Positions 7,860 through 16,840 of a DNA stretch of 64,000 bases are shown piece after piece. The stretch is from Gluconacetobacter asukensis (GTDB lineage Bacteria; Pseudomonadota; Alphaproteobacteria; Acetobacterales; Acetobacteraceae): assembly GCF_014174375.1 (NCBI RefSeq), contig NZ_JABEQE010000004.1:186001-250000 (forward strand), given 5' to 3'. Each line of letters opens with the position of its first letter. Within the stretch, counting starts at the first letter, position 1. The notes beneath the pieces are model-generated. The model did not search any database. It was not told where the DNA came from and was given only the letters and a program-made list of their open reading frames with translations. The position numbers were made by a program, and so were the translations under genes.

Positions 7860-9521
7860 TCAGCGCGCGCCCAGCCACATGTCATAGAAATTCGGCCGCC
7901 CCACCGCCTCGAACGAAACGCCGTGCACGGCGGGGGCGCCCGCATAGACCTGCGGCTCTTCGAGGATGGGGATCACGTAACAGGCATCCAGGATATATTC
8001 CTGGGCCTCCTGCGTTTTCCTGAGCCGGTCCTGCGGGTTTACGTCCGCCGAGATGGCTTGCAGGAGTGCATTGAGCCGCGCGTCGGCGAAGGACTGCACC
8101 TTCGTGCTCTGGCCGCCCTTTTGCAGCAGGATATCCCGGTTGGACGGATAGAACTCGCTTTTCAGCACATCCGGGTCCGCCCGGCCGACCTCGGCCATCA
8201 TCAGCGGCGTTCTTGCCGGATCGAGATTGTCGATGATCACGCCGGCGGTGGAGCCCGACATGACGTTGAGCTGAACCCCGACCCGGCGCCATTGCTGTGC
8301 GATCAACTCCAGCATCGTACGGTTCTGCGGTTGCGGCAGGGCGAAATGGATCCCGAGTGCGAGGGGCTGGTTGTCCTTGTAGCGGAGTCCGTCATCGGCC
8401 AGATGCCATCCGGCTTCGTCGAGCAGGTGGGCGGCCAGGGCCGGATCGAAGGCAAGCTGCCGCGAGAGATCCTCGAACCCGGCGGCCTTCGTGGCGATGA
8501 CCGAACGTGCCAGGGGATAATTGCCGGAAAACAGCGCGGTGACGATCTCTTCGCGATTGGTCGCATGGAGCAGGGCCGCGCGCACCCGCCGGTCGGCGAC
8601 CAGCGGATTGTCCGGCCGGAAGGCCAGGGCATTGTTCACGCCGCGTGTGGAGGGAGCATAGAGCATGTAGCCGCGCAGGCGGACCTGTTCCTCGTCATAG
8701 GCGGCGACATCGCGGATGAAATCGGCCTGTCCGGCCAGAAGGGCGCCGAGACGGATGCTGTCCTCCGGCGTCACGAGGATGCGGACACGATCGAGCCATG
8801 CGCGGCGCGTGGCGCCGTCGGGGCCCCAGCGGTAATCGGGGCGCGCCGCCAGATCGACTTCCTTGCCGACGATTTCATCGGCGATCACGAACGGTCCTGA
8901 TCCGATGATATGCGTACCGAGCCCCAGCTCGTCGAAGGAGCGCTGCAATGTGGCGTGGGAGAGCAGCCCCGAGCCGATGACCGAGGTACCTTGCAGGAAG
9001 CCCGGCGAGGGCGTGTTGAAATCGAACCGGACCGTCAACGGGTCGATGACTTCGGAACGGGCGTAATTGTTCACCACTTCGGAGACAGGCAATCTCCGCG
9101 CCTTGCTGCCCCGGGCGAAGATGTCGAAATTTTCGGCGACCACCGCCGCATCGAGCTTCGAGCCGTCGGAAAACGTGATGCCGGGACGAATATGAAACGT
9201 GAACTGCGTATAATCGGCGTTGATTTCCCACGAGGTCGCGACCCAGGGCTTCATCTCCAGCGAAACCGGGTCCTGCCATGTCAGGCGGTCGGTGATCTGG
9301 TTCAGAATGCCGCCATTGGGGTAGAAACCTCCCGACGGCGAATAGAGATTGGTGTGAGCCTGATGTTCGAGATAGATCAATGTTCCGCCCTGAATCGGGC
9401 CTTCCGCCGCCATGGCAGGGAAGACCGCGCTGCCGAACGAGGCGGACAGCACCACGAGCAAGGCTGGCAGTGCCGCGCACATGCCACGGACAGGGGAGAG
9501 GGAAGCCTTTCGCCGATACAT
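7860..9521 (-). CDS. Family 5 extracellular solute-binding protein
   Basis: A 553-residue periplasmic receptor of the DppA/OppA/NikA class (SBP_bac_5), first gene of the ABC operon. A Sec signal with cleavage near PAMA is followed by the family pattern GGTLIYLEHQAHTNL, DRLTWQDP, TSWEINADYTQFTFHIRPGITFSDGSKLDA and ADRRVRAALLHATNREEI. The ATG at 9521 is preferred, with AAGAG about ten bases upstream; a GTG at 9530 is possible. The ligand is unknown. The neighbouring flavoprotein and AhpD-fold genes suggest an oxidisable organic compound rather than ordinary dipeptides, but this is inference. Confidence 0.88.
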   Translation of the reverse strand: MYRRKASLSPVRGMCAALPALLVVLSASFGSAVFPAMAAEGPIQGGTLIYLEHQAHTNLYSPSGGFYPNGGILNQITDRLTWQDPVSLEMKPWVATSWEINADYTQFTFHIRPGITFSDGSKLDAAVVAENFDIFARGSKARRLPVSEVVNNYARSEVIDPLTVRFDFNTPSPGFLQGTSVIGSGLLSHATLQRSFDELGLGTHIIGSGPFVIADEIVGKEVDLAARPDYRWGPDGATRRAWLDRVRILVTPEDSIRLGALLAGQADFIRDVAAYDEEQVRLRGYMLYAPSTRGVNNALAFRPDNPLVADRRVRAALLHATNREEIVTALFSGNYPLARSVIATKAAGFEDLSRQLAFDPALAAHLLDEAGWHLADDGLRYKDNQPLALGIHFALPQPQNRTMLELIAQQWRRVGVQLNVMSGSTAGVIIDNLDPARTPLMMAEVGRADPDVLKSEFYPSNRDILLQKGGQSTKVQSFADARLNALLQAISADVNPQDRLRKTQEAQEYILDACYVIPILEEPQVYAGAPAVHGVSFEAVGRPNFYDMWLGAR

Positions 9522-9772
9522 CAGCAGCACTCTTGCCGATGCCGATTCATCAAGAATTCACGATGACCAGAAACTGTGTCGAGAATATGCCCGATGCATG
9601 AGAGGAGAGAGCATTTGGAAGGGATAATACATAAACAGAATAGCCGTTTACTGGACATATTCCCTCCCTCGTTCTCTGAAATCTCGCGTTTCATATCTTA
9701 TGAGCATCAGGAGGGAGAAAACCATATCGTTTTTTGGTTGCAATAAAATAAATTTGGGTCAAATAATCGGTC

Positions 9773-10234
9773 ATGAGCCTTACACTCGACAATGTTGATC
9801 GGCGGATTCTGCGGGCACTCCAGAAGGATTCGTCCGTATCGCAGAGAGAGCTGGCGGATATCGTCGGCATGTCTCAGAATGCCTGCTGGCGGCGCCTGAC
9901 GGTGCTGCGGGAAAGCGGGCTTATCCTGAACGAGACCGTCAGGCTGGACCCGGTGAAGCTGGGGCTCAAGCTCAGCGTGTTCATGATGGTGCGCACGCGG
10001 CATCACTCTCATGAATGGCTGGAGCTTTTCTGCAAGATCGTGACCGCGATCCCGAACGTGATCGATTTTTACAGGATCGCCGGGAATTACGACTACATGA
10101 TCAAGGTCGTCGCCGCAGACATGGCGGATTTCGACACGATCTATCAGCGTCTCGTCTCGCAGGTCGATCTGGATTCCGTGACGTCGTACATCACGATGGA
10201 AACGATCACCGACAGGCGGGATCTGCCGGTCTGA
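9773..10234 (+). CDS. Lrp/AsnC family transcriptional regulator
   Basis: A 153-residue protein with an N-terminal winged helix (LDNVDRRILRALQKDSSVSQRELADIVGMSQNACWRRLTVLRESG, residues 5-50) and a C-terminal RAM/ligand domain (IAGNYDYMIKVVAADMADFDTI). These proteins form octamers that sense amino acids or related small molecules. The gene is divergent from the ABC operon across a 251-bp AT-rich gap and close to the flavoprotein operon that converges on it, so it probably controls uptake. The effector cannot be read from the sequence. Confidence 0.9.
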   Translation: MSLTLDNVDRRILRALQKDSSVSQRELADIVGMSQNACWRRLTVLRESGLILNETVRLDPVKLGLKLSVFMMVRTRHHSHEWLELFCKIVTAIPNVIDFYRIAGNYDYMIKVVAADMADFDTIYQRLVSQVDLDSVTSYITMETITDRRDLPV

Positions 10235-10275
10235 GTTCGGCCGTCGGTTGCTGACGGCGCGTAGCGGATGCGGGA

Positions 10276-10339
10276 CGGCAGGGCGAACCTGCCGACCGGC
10301 TGCATGATGCCCCGGCCGCCTGATTGCGTGGGCGGCCGG
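10276..10339. terminator. Two GC hairpins between convergent genes
   Basis: CGGCAGG/CCTGCCG (10276-10294, 5-nt loop) and CCGGCCGCC/GGCGGCCGG (10312-10339, 10-nt loop) lie between the Lrp gene (+) and the flavoprotein gene (-). Neither has a clear T-tract, so intrinsic termination is likely but not certain. Confidence 0.5.
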
Positions 10340-10360
10340 ACAGCATCGGTTCGACGTGGC

Positions 10361-11827
10361 TTATCCGGTCGGAAGAGCCGTATCGCACCATTCGTCGCCG
10401 AAAATTTCCGGGGTCGTGAACTGTTCCAGATTGGCGAAATGCCATGCGGCATCGGTCTGGAAAAATTGTGCGGCGATCCCGCGAACCAGCTTGTCCGCAC
10501 CGTCGCTGATGGCCGGGATATCGCCGCTCACCTTGCCCAACGACAGCGACGCCGCGAAGGAGAAGCAGTGAATATCGTCCAGCCCCTGGCGTTCCATGCC
10601 GGTCTTCGGCTGGAATTCGAAATTCGGCCCGAGATCGGGTGATGAGGCCAGTTCACCATTGATTTCGTTGCAGTGAATCTGGCCTGCCATGGCGTCAAGG
10701 CGATCCTTCCACAGGCGAATGCCGGGCGCGATGCGATGCAGTTCAGGCCGCCGGGCAAGCGATACGTCGAAGCCGGTGGCGGCGATGAGGAAATCGCATG
10801 TCATGGTGCCGCGGGTCGTTTTCAGCGCCACCGCGTCGCCTTCCTCCCGCGCATCGAGCAATCCGCAATCCAGATGGAAAAACGCATTGGGGTGGCGTGA
10901 GACGCGCAGGACGCTGGGGCGCGGCGGCGGGGTCTGGGCCGACATGACATAATCGAGGAAGCGTATTTTCCAGGCATCCGACAGTCCGGCAAAGCCGTTG
11001 ACCGAGCCCGGATAGCCAAGGCCAAGATATTTGTTGATGCGTGGCAGATCGCTGCGCCGGATCAGCAGGTCGACGCGTGCGGCCCCGTTTTCCAGCGCGG
11101 TGGCGGCGTTGTCCATTGCGGAGGCGCCGGCGCCGATCACCGCGACGCGGCGGCCGGCGAGGGCTGAGAAATCGATCGGGTCGGCCGCATGGGCCCGCAG
11201 GTGCCCTGGCAGATCGGCAATGACCGGGGGCAGATACTGGCTGCTGCTGCCGTCGCGGCCGGTGGCCAGGATGGCCTTGCGCGTGAAGATTTCCTGCCGC
11301 TGCCCATCGCGTTCGATCGTCAGCCGGATCACGCCGGAAGCCACCGGATCGACATCCAGGACCTTCACGTTGTTTTCCACGGGCAGGTCGAGAACGTCGC
11401 GGAACCAGATCAGATAATCCATCCACATGCCGCGCGGGATCAGTCCCAGCCCGGCCCATGCGTCTTCGCCATGACAATGCTCGAACCACGACCGGAAGGT
11501 AAGCACCGGAATGTTGAGGCAAGGCCCGGGCAAGATCTTGGGCGAGCGCAGCGTCTCCATCCGGGCATAGGTCACCCATGGTCCTTCCTGACGCGCGGGC
11601 GCCATGTCGAGAACCACATGATTGGCGATCCCGTATCGTTTCAGCGAGGCCGAAACCGCGAGGCCCGCCATGCCCGCGCCGATCACTACGGCATCATGGA
11701 TCGTCCGGCCCCTGAATTCATGGGGACGGACCCATGTCTTGGCGGGAAAATCGATCCATTCCAGTTCCCGCTGGACCTTGCGCTTGAGGTCCGCCAGGCG
11801 TGTCGTCATATCGGTGGTGCTGTTCAT
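10361..11827 (-). CDS. FAD/NAD(P)-dependent flavoprotein monooxygenase-like oxidoreductase
   Basis: A 488-residue two-dinucleotide-fold flavoprotein: FAD site VVIGAGMAGLAVSA (47-60) and NAD(P) site VAVIGAGASAMDNA (228-241), with the ATG-type strand AILATGRDG in between and AATGFD near the C-terminus. It resembles class B flavin monooxygenases, but the canonical fingerprint FxGxxxHxxxW/P is not clear, so the reaction (N-, S- or Baeyer-Villiger oxidation) is open. The ATG at 11827 is used; another at 11875 just follows the upstream stop. It is the last gene of a minus-strand operon after two AhpD-fold genes, an SDR gene and a TonB receptor. Confidence 0.8.
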   Translation of the reverse strand: MNSTTDMTTRLADLKRKVQRELEWIDFPAKTWVRPHEFRGRTIHDAVVIGAGMAGLAVSASLKRYGIANHVVLDMAPARQEGPWVTYARMETLRSPKILPGPCLNIPVLTFRSWFEHCHGEDAWAGLGLIPRGMWMDYLIWFRDVLDLPVENNVKVLDVDPVASGVIRLTIERDGQRQEIFTRKAILATGRDGSSSQYLPPVIADLPGHLRAHAADPIDFSALAGRRVAVIGAGASAMDNAATALENGAARVDLLIRRSDLPRINKYLGLGYPGSVNGFAGLSDAWKIRFLDYVMSAQTPPPRPSVLRVSRHPNAFFHLDCGLLDAREEGDAVALKTTRGTMTCDFLIAATGFDVSLARRPELHRIAPGIRLWKDRLDAMAGQIHCNEINGELASSPDLGPNFEFQPKTGMERQGLDDIHCFSFAASLSLGKVSGDIPAISDGADKLVRGIAAQFFQTDAAWHFANLEQFTTPEIFGDEWCDTALPTG

Positions 11828-11877
11828 TGCCCGTATCAATCCCTGTCTTGCCGTACAATCCTGGTCCGCACCCATGT

Positions 11878-12468
11878 TCACCAGGTCGCCGTGCCGAGCG
11901 AGAGCATGAGGCGGTTGGCCCATGCAAAGAACGAGGCGGAATTGATCAGATCCAGAATCATCAGATCATCGAAGCCCGCATGTTGCAGTGCTGCGATATG
12001 ATCCGGCTCGAGGCCCGCGGGTGTCGTGGTCAGGGCTTCCGAAACGTCCTGGACCAGACGCATCTCGGGACTGGGTTCGTCATCCGGTTTCCCGTGATCG
12101 AGAAAGGTCTGGACGGCGTCCTTCTGTTGCAGATACCGCGCCGCGAACCGCGCATGCACCGATGCGCAGAAGATGCACCCGTTGGTGCGTGAAACCACCG
12201 TCGCCGAGAATTCCCGCAGGCCGCGGCTCAGACCGCCTTCGGTGTTGTAGAAGATATCCTTGTCGCACAGGGTTCGGGCTTCCAGCACGTCGGGATCTCG
12301 TGCCAGCAGCATGAAATAGTCCGATTTGACCCGTCCCGGATCGACAAGGGCCTTGAGGATGGCGGGCGTTGCATCCTTCTCCGCGATGGGGGGAAGCCAG
12401 GGGCTCCATCCCAGCATCGCCATCGTGAAGACATTCGGCTCCGCGTGTGCGTTCGTTGCCTCGGTCAT
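11878..12468 (-). CDS. AhpD-like alkylhydroperoxidase domain protein (Avi_7169-like)
   Basis: A 196-residue carboxymuconolactone decarboxylase/AhpD-fold protein with the redox motif NGCIFCASVH (C98, C101, H105) characteristic of alkylhydroperoxidases. The pattern FTMAMLGWSPWLPP and DYFMLLARDPDVLEAR resembles the family named after Agrobacterium vitis Avi_7169, which is nearly always paired with the Avi_7170 type; that partner is the next gene upstream, 23 bases away. A strong AAGGAGG precedes the ATG at 12468. It probably removes peroxide or acts as a thiol reductase beside the flavoprotein. The pairing is a family-level recollection; the motif is directly visible. Confidence 0.78.
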   Translation of the reverse strand: MTEATNAHAEPNVFTMAMLGWSPWLPPIAEKDATPAILKALVDPGRVKSDYFMLLARDPDVLEARTLCDKDIFYNTEGGLSRGLREFSATVVSRTNGCIFCASVHARFAARYLQQKDAVQTFLDHGKPDDEPSPEMRLVQDVSEALTTTPAGLEPDHIAALQHAGFDDLMILDLINSASFFAWANRLMLSLGTATW

Positions 12469-12491
12469 GACAGCATTCCTCCTTCGGGATA

Positions 12492-13124
12492 TCAGTTCGT
12501 GCCGCGATCGCGCAGCACTTCCAGCCCGCGCACGAGGCGAAGCTGGAATGACAGGAAGGCGATCAATTGTGAGAGGGTGACGATACCCGACACGCTCCAT
12601 CCTGCTTCGGCCAGGCGCTCCATGTGCGCAGGCCTGACATCGCGCGGGTGAAAGATGAGGAGATGCGCGTGTTCGATCGCGCCGGCCAGTCTCTCGCCCA
12701 GCCAGCCGCGCCTGTCTTCCGATATCCGATAATGCGGGCCCGGCTGGTCTTCGGCCGTGAGCGGTCCCTCGGGGAAACATCCGTAAGGGCCTTTCAGGAG
12801 GCTTTCCGACGCCAGCTCGCGGATCAGCGCGCCCAGTTCTGCGTCTTCGGGCTGCGCCTCGTCGAGCAGAAGGCCGTAAAACGCTTCGGCCGAGGCGATA
12901 TTGTGCAGCAGAACGGTATAGAAGCCGAGTGCGCGCCGCTCGACGCAGGTGACTTCGGTTTCATCCCGGGGGTAGAAAAGCGCCTGGAAGGTGGCCTGTG
13001 CATTGGCGCGCAGAACCGGGCGGTGCTCCCGCAGTGCATTCAGATGCGGATGGGCCCCGATATTCACGAGATGGTCGATAACATCGGGTATCGACGTCAT
13101 CCTGCTGGTTTCCGTAAACGACAT
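12492..13124 (-). CDS. CMD-fold protein (Avi_7170-like), partner of the AhpD-like gene
   Basis: A 210-residue carboxymuconolactone-decarboxylase-fold protein. It has PDVIDHLVNIGAHPHLNALREHRPV near the N-terminus and the helical core VERRALGFYTVLLHNIASAEAFY, but no CxxC, so the redox pair is degenerate (a single Cys near residue 60). It matches the description of the Avi_7170 CMD family, encoded next to the CxxC-bearing partner downstream. The two may form a hetero-oligomer in which only one is redox-active. AGGAC precedes the ATG. Confidence 0.7.
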   Translation of the reverse strand: MSFTETSRMTSIPDVIDHLVNIGAHPHLNALREHRPVLRANAQATFQALFYPRDETEVTCVERRALGFYTVLLHNIASAEAFYGLLLDEAQPEDAELGALIRELASESLLKGPYGCFPEGPLTAEDQPGPHYRISEDRRGWLGERLAGAIEHAHLLIFHPRDVRPAHMERLAEAGWSVSGIVTLSQLIAFLSFQLRLVRGLEVLRDRGTN

Positions 13125-13197
13125 GTCCTGGAGTCCTATATGACGAACCTCTGTGATGGCCGGCAGGGCCGGCCCATGTTTGCGGAGCGGCTGGAGA

Positions 13198-13893
13198 TCA
13201 GAGCCGACGCGGCCTGACCGTGATTTCGGTCACCTGAGAGTCCGGCGGGGCATCGACGACCAGCCTTACCGCTGCCGCATGGGCTTTCGGGTCGCTGAGC
13301 GATCCGCGCGCGAGGTGGGGTTCGTCGGTGTCGAGCGGGTCTCGGTCCGCGCGGTTCATGGGCGTTGCGGTGGGACCGGGCGCCACGGTCGCGACACGCA
13401 GACCGTTGTCGACCTCTTCCAGGCGCAGCGCATCCGCCATCGCGCGCAATGCGAATTTTGTGGCGGAATAGATGATATGTCCCGGCACGGCCCTGGTTCC
13501 TGCCCCGGACCCGATGAAGACGACCTGCCCCCTTGTGGCGCGCAAGGCAGGCAGGAAGATCCTGGTCAGTTCGGCCGGTGCGAAGACGTTCATGGCAAAA
13601 CTGGTCTGCCATGCGGCAGGATTGCCCTGCTCCAGCGTGTGTCGCTCTGAAATCGCGGCTGAATGGACCAGAACGTCCAGCCGGGGGGCATGCGCGACCA
13701 GCGGCGGGAACGAGGCGGGATCGGTCAGGTCGAGATAAACGGGACGAACATGCGGGATGGCGGCTAACCGCTCCAGCCCCGCCTTGCTGCGGCCACAGGC
13801 GATGACATCGTGATCGGTGGCCAGGATCTCCACGATCGCGAAGCCGATCCCGCTTGTGGCGCCCGTTACCAGCGCGACCGGCTTTTCGCTCAC
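13198..13893 (-). CDS. Short-chain dehydrogenase (SDR)
   Basis: A 231-residue SDR with the cofactor loop TGATSGIG (10-17), HSAA (77-80), catalytic S129 and YSATK (Y142, K146), and the PG turn VAPGPTATPM. I chose the GTG at 13893 because AAGGAG lies nine bases upstream and it gives the normal short N-terminus before the first strand; an ATG at 13935 would add a 14-residue tail. It lies between the TonB receptor and the CMD pair on the minus strand and is probably part of the same catabolic set. Substrate unknown. Confidence 0.82.
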   Translation of the reverse strand: MSEKPVALVTGATSGIGFAIVEILATDHDVIACGRSKAGLERLAAIPHVRPVYLDLTDPASFPPLVAHAPRLDVLVHSAAISERHTLEQGNPAAWQTSFAMNVFAPAELTRIFLPALRATRGQVVFIGSGAGTRAVPGHIIYSATKFALRAMADALRLEEVDNGLRVATVAPGPTATPMNRADRDPLDTDEPHLARGSLSDPKAHAAAVRLVVDAPPDSQVTEITVRPRRL

Positions 13894-13947
13894 GCCTTCA
13901 CGCTCCTTGTGGTTGCATGACGATGGAGATGACATGGAATGTGGACC

Positions 13948-16500
13948 TTAGAACGTCATCGAGAATTTTGCGTAGTAATATCCGCCCATGAAGCCGGAGG
14001 GCGAAAAGGTCGCATATTGAAAGGAGCCTGTGGGAGCCGAGGCCTTGCGGCTGACGCGCGTGGGATATTTGTCGAAGAGGTTGTTGGCGCCGACCGTCAG
14101 ATGCGCGCGCCTTGTGAGCGCGACGTCGAAACTCAGGTCCGTGTTCCATTGCGGCCGCACTTTGGTCCACAGATTGGCCGGATCGGACGGGTTGATGATG
14201 TAGATCACGCTTCCATAGCGAAGCTCCTGCAATCCGATCGTGTAGCGTCCCTTGTGCCATGTGAGCGACCAGGTCTCGCGGTTTTTAGGCGAGGTGCGCA
14301 AAAGGTCGTTCTGGGCGAACTGGTTGTAATATTGCTGCCCGTAAGCCGCCAGAATGCTGGGAGTGGAGCGATAGCGCGAAATCTCGGTATCTGCGACATT
14401 GGCGTAGAAGCCGAACTGGAGGCTGTGACCGTTGGCCAGATTCCACAGATAGGTCGCATTCACGTCGGCGCCGTTCGTCGTGGTATCGACGGGGTTGGTA
14501 TAATATTGCATGTAGCGGACACCGACGACGCCGACGCTGGCCAGTAGATCCTCGATTGACGTGCCGCCGAAATTCGACGTGCTTTCAAGCCGGTCATTGA
14601 TGCTGATGCGGTAGATGTTCGCCGTCAGGTGGAAATTGTCGACGGGCGTGGCGTCGATGCCGAGGCTGAAGCTGCGCGAATACTCACCCTTGCGCCCTTC
14701 CGCTCCGAGCAGGTGGGCCACCTGACTGACCGAGGACGCATACAGCGTCTGATAGCCGGGCGAAGAGAAGATCGTGCTGTAATACAACCCGGCGAGTGTG
14801 GGGGGCCTGTATCCGGTATTGACGCTGCCACGGATCGCCCAGCGCGAATTGAAATTGTAGCGCGTACCGATGGAACCGGTATATGCGGTGATCGTGTCGG
14901 AGTAATTGACGGCGTGGCCGCCGGCCGTGATCTCCCATTTCGGGGTGATCCAGCCATCGAGATTGATGTGGCCGTCAAAGATGTCTCTGTAATGGTTGCC
15001 AGCCGATGAAGGGGGCGTGCCGGAATAGGCCGAGGCGCCTGGCGATGCGAGATTGCCCTTGTGCGGGCCATCCAGGATGGGAACGCCGCCATTGGCGTAG
15101 GACTGATAGTCGCCCACGGTCATCTGATAAGTGTCATGGCGGTATTCTCCCCCGAATTCGACCGCCAGCGGTTTCACGAGGAACGGCAGGCTGATGCCGC
15201 GCGATGCCTTGAAGCCGGCGCTGAGGTCCGAGGTGATGAACGAGCCATCATAGAATGTGGTCTGGCTGTTCAGCCCGAATGTCGGACTGAGCGTGTCATA
15301 GGCACCTGACCGCAGCTGGTCCCTGCCATACAGGACATAGAAATCCCAGTTCCATCCGACGACGTTGCGGGCGCGGAGGCCGCCATTGACCTGAAAATCA
15401 TTCTCTTCATAGGTCAGCTTCGGATTATATCCGTTTGGAAAGATGGCGCGTACGTTGGCGTCGGCATTGGGATTGCGGAAGAAGCCCGGCGTTTCGACCG
15501 TGCGATGGGCATAGGTGGTGGTGTTATAAAGTTCGACGCGATCCGAGAGCGGCACCATGGCGTTGACGCTGAATGTTTCCAGCATCGAGCGGTTCAGGCC
15601 CTGGATGCGGTTCACTTCATCGCCCAACTTTGCCTCGCGCGGGTCAAGTGACCCATCAGGCATTGCAAAATATTTCTGGGTGGTGTTGGGGCCGGAACGC
15701 ACTGTCGGCTGCTGGTGGGACACCTGCCCGGCGAAGTCCAGATATCCGCCATGCGACCCGAGCGCGACGCCGTAATCGCCGTATCCGTCGATGCCCACGC
15801 CGTCTCCAGCGTAATATCCGCTGTCCTGTAGCGTAAACGACCCTTTGTTGATGTTGGACTTCAGGACGATATTGACCGCGCCGCCGATGGCCTCCTGGCC
15901 GTAGAGCGCGGTAGCGCCTTCGGTAATGATTTCGATATGATCGATGGCGCTGATGGGGATCAGGCCGATATCGGCAGGGTCCGAGCCCGATGCCGGCCCG
16001 ACGCCGAGCCCGAAATTGGCGCCCAGATGGCGGCGCTTGCCGTTTACCAGGATCAGGGTTTCGTCGACGCCCAGATTCCGCAGGATCATCACGCGGGCGA
16101 GGTTGTTGCTGCCGATGCCCGCCGAAGGTGGTGAATTGAGGGCGGGCGCCATCTGCGCCAATGCCGCGACCACGCTGGTCTGGCCGGTTTGCAAAAGCTG
16201 CTGCCCGGATACGACTGTGACGTTGGTCGTGCTGTGCCGACGTGTGCTGTCCGACAGGACCGTCGCCGCACCGCTGCGCGCCGCCTGTACCGAGATGGAC
16301 TCGCCGGCTTCGTCAGCGTCCGAGACTGTGCTTTTCAGAAGGTCATCGGCATGGGCGACCCGGCCGCTCATGCACAACGCGACCTCGGAGGCACTTGCGA
16401 GAAGCAGGGCGAACAGATTGACCCGCCTTGGGAGAAAATTTCGTGCGGTCATTCCACGATACCCGGAAAAGCCGACATTATTTGCCTTACCCTGCACCAT
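13948..16500 (-). CDS. TonB-dependent outer-membrane receptor
   Basis: An 850-residue receptor. The N-terminal secretion signal ends near RVAHA (about residue 51). The plug domain follows (TTNVTVVSGQQLLQTGQTSVVAALAQMAPAL, ARVMILRNLGVDETLILVNGKRR, GATALYGQEAIGGAVNIVLK), then a 22-strand barrel ending in the aromatic YYAKFSMTF. It imports a ligand with TonB energy and is first in the operon with SDR, CMD pair and flavoprotein; the ABC operon downstream could complete inner-membrane transport. The start at 16500 has GGTGA six bases before it; an ATG at 16452 is the alternative. The ligand is unknown. Confidence 0.9.
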   Translation of the reverse strand: MVQGKANNVGFSGYRGMTARNFLPRRVNLFALLLASASEVALCMSGRVAHADDLLKSTVSDADEAGESISVQAARSGAATVLSDSTRRHSTTNVTVVSGQQLLQTGQTSVVAALAQMAPALNSPPSAGIGSNNLARVMILRNLGVDETLILVNGKRRHLGANFGLGVGPASGSDPADIGLIPISAIDHIEIITEGATALYGQEAIGGAVNIVLKSNINKGSFTLQDSGYYAGDGVGIDGYGDYGVALGSHGGYLDFAGQVSHQQPTVRSGPNTTQKYFAMPDGSLDPREAKLGDEVNRIQGLNRSMLETFSVNAMVPLSDRVELYNTTTYAHRTVETPGFFRNPNADANVRAIFPNGYNPKLTYEENDFQVNGGLRARNVVGWNWDFYVLYGRDQLRSGAYDTLSPTFGLNSQTTFYDGSFITSDLSAGFKASRGISLPFLVKPLAVEFGGEYRHDTYQMTVGDYQSYANGGVPILDGPHKGNLASPGASAYSGTPPSSAGNHYRDIFDGHINLDGWITPKWEITAGGHAVNYSDTITAYTGSIGTRYNFNSRWAIRGSVNTGYRPPTLAGLYYSTIFSSPGYQTLYASSVSQVAHLLGAEGRKGEYSRSFSLGIDATPVDNFHLTANIYRISINDRLESTSNFGGTSIEDLLASVGVVGVRYMQYYTNPVDTTTNGADVNATYLWNLANGHSLQFGFYANVADTEISRYRSTPSILAAYGQQYYNQFAQNDLLRTSPKNRETWSLTWHKGRYTIGLQELRYGSVIYIINPSDPANLWTKVRPQWNTDLSFDVALTRRAHLTVGANNLFDKYPTRVSRKASAPTGSFQYATFSPSGFMGGYYYAKFSMTF

Positions 16501-16840
16501 TTTTTCACCATCTCGTTGGATTTTGACCTCGTTACGAAATGTATATGAAGAATTTTGCGGTTTCCTCCCCTATTTCGATATCATTTTGAAGGTGGATGGG
16601 TTGGATGATCGGAAAATCGAGCAATGATGGATTTTTTGATCGCGATTCGAAAAGGCTTCGCTTGAACGGTGCCGAGTGCCTTCCCAGCGCGCCGGGGCGA
16701 TATCAGGCACGGCGCCCTGAGACTGTCTGTGGGGCGATTTCCATGCAGGTTCGCCGACGAAGGTTTTGTCTGGAGACCGCAGGGAAGCACGGCTTTGGAC
16801 TGAGGCGCTTGCGGGCTGGCCGGAAGGCGCCGGGTACGCG
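16501..16840. other. Gene-free stretch between two minus-strand operons
   Basis: The AT-richer part nearest 16500-16640 is the likely promoter region of the TonB receptor operon; the rest is the downstream end of the nucleobase operon. I see no open frame with gene-like features and no clear terminator hairpin. Confidence 0.5.
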
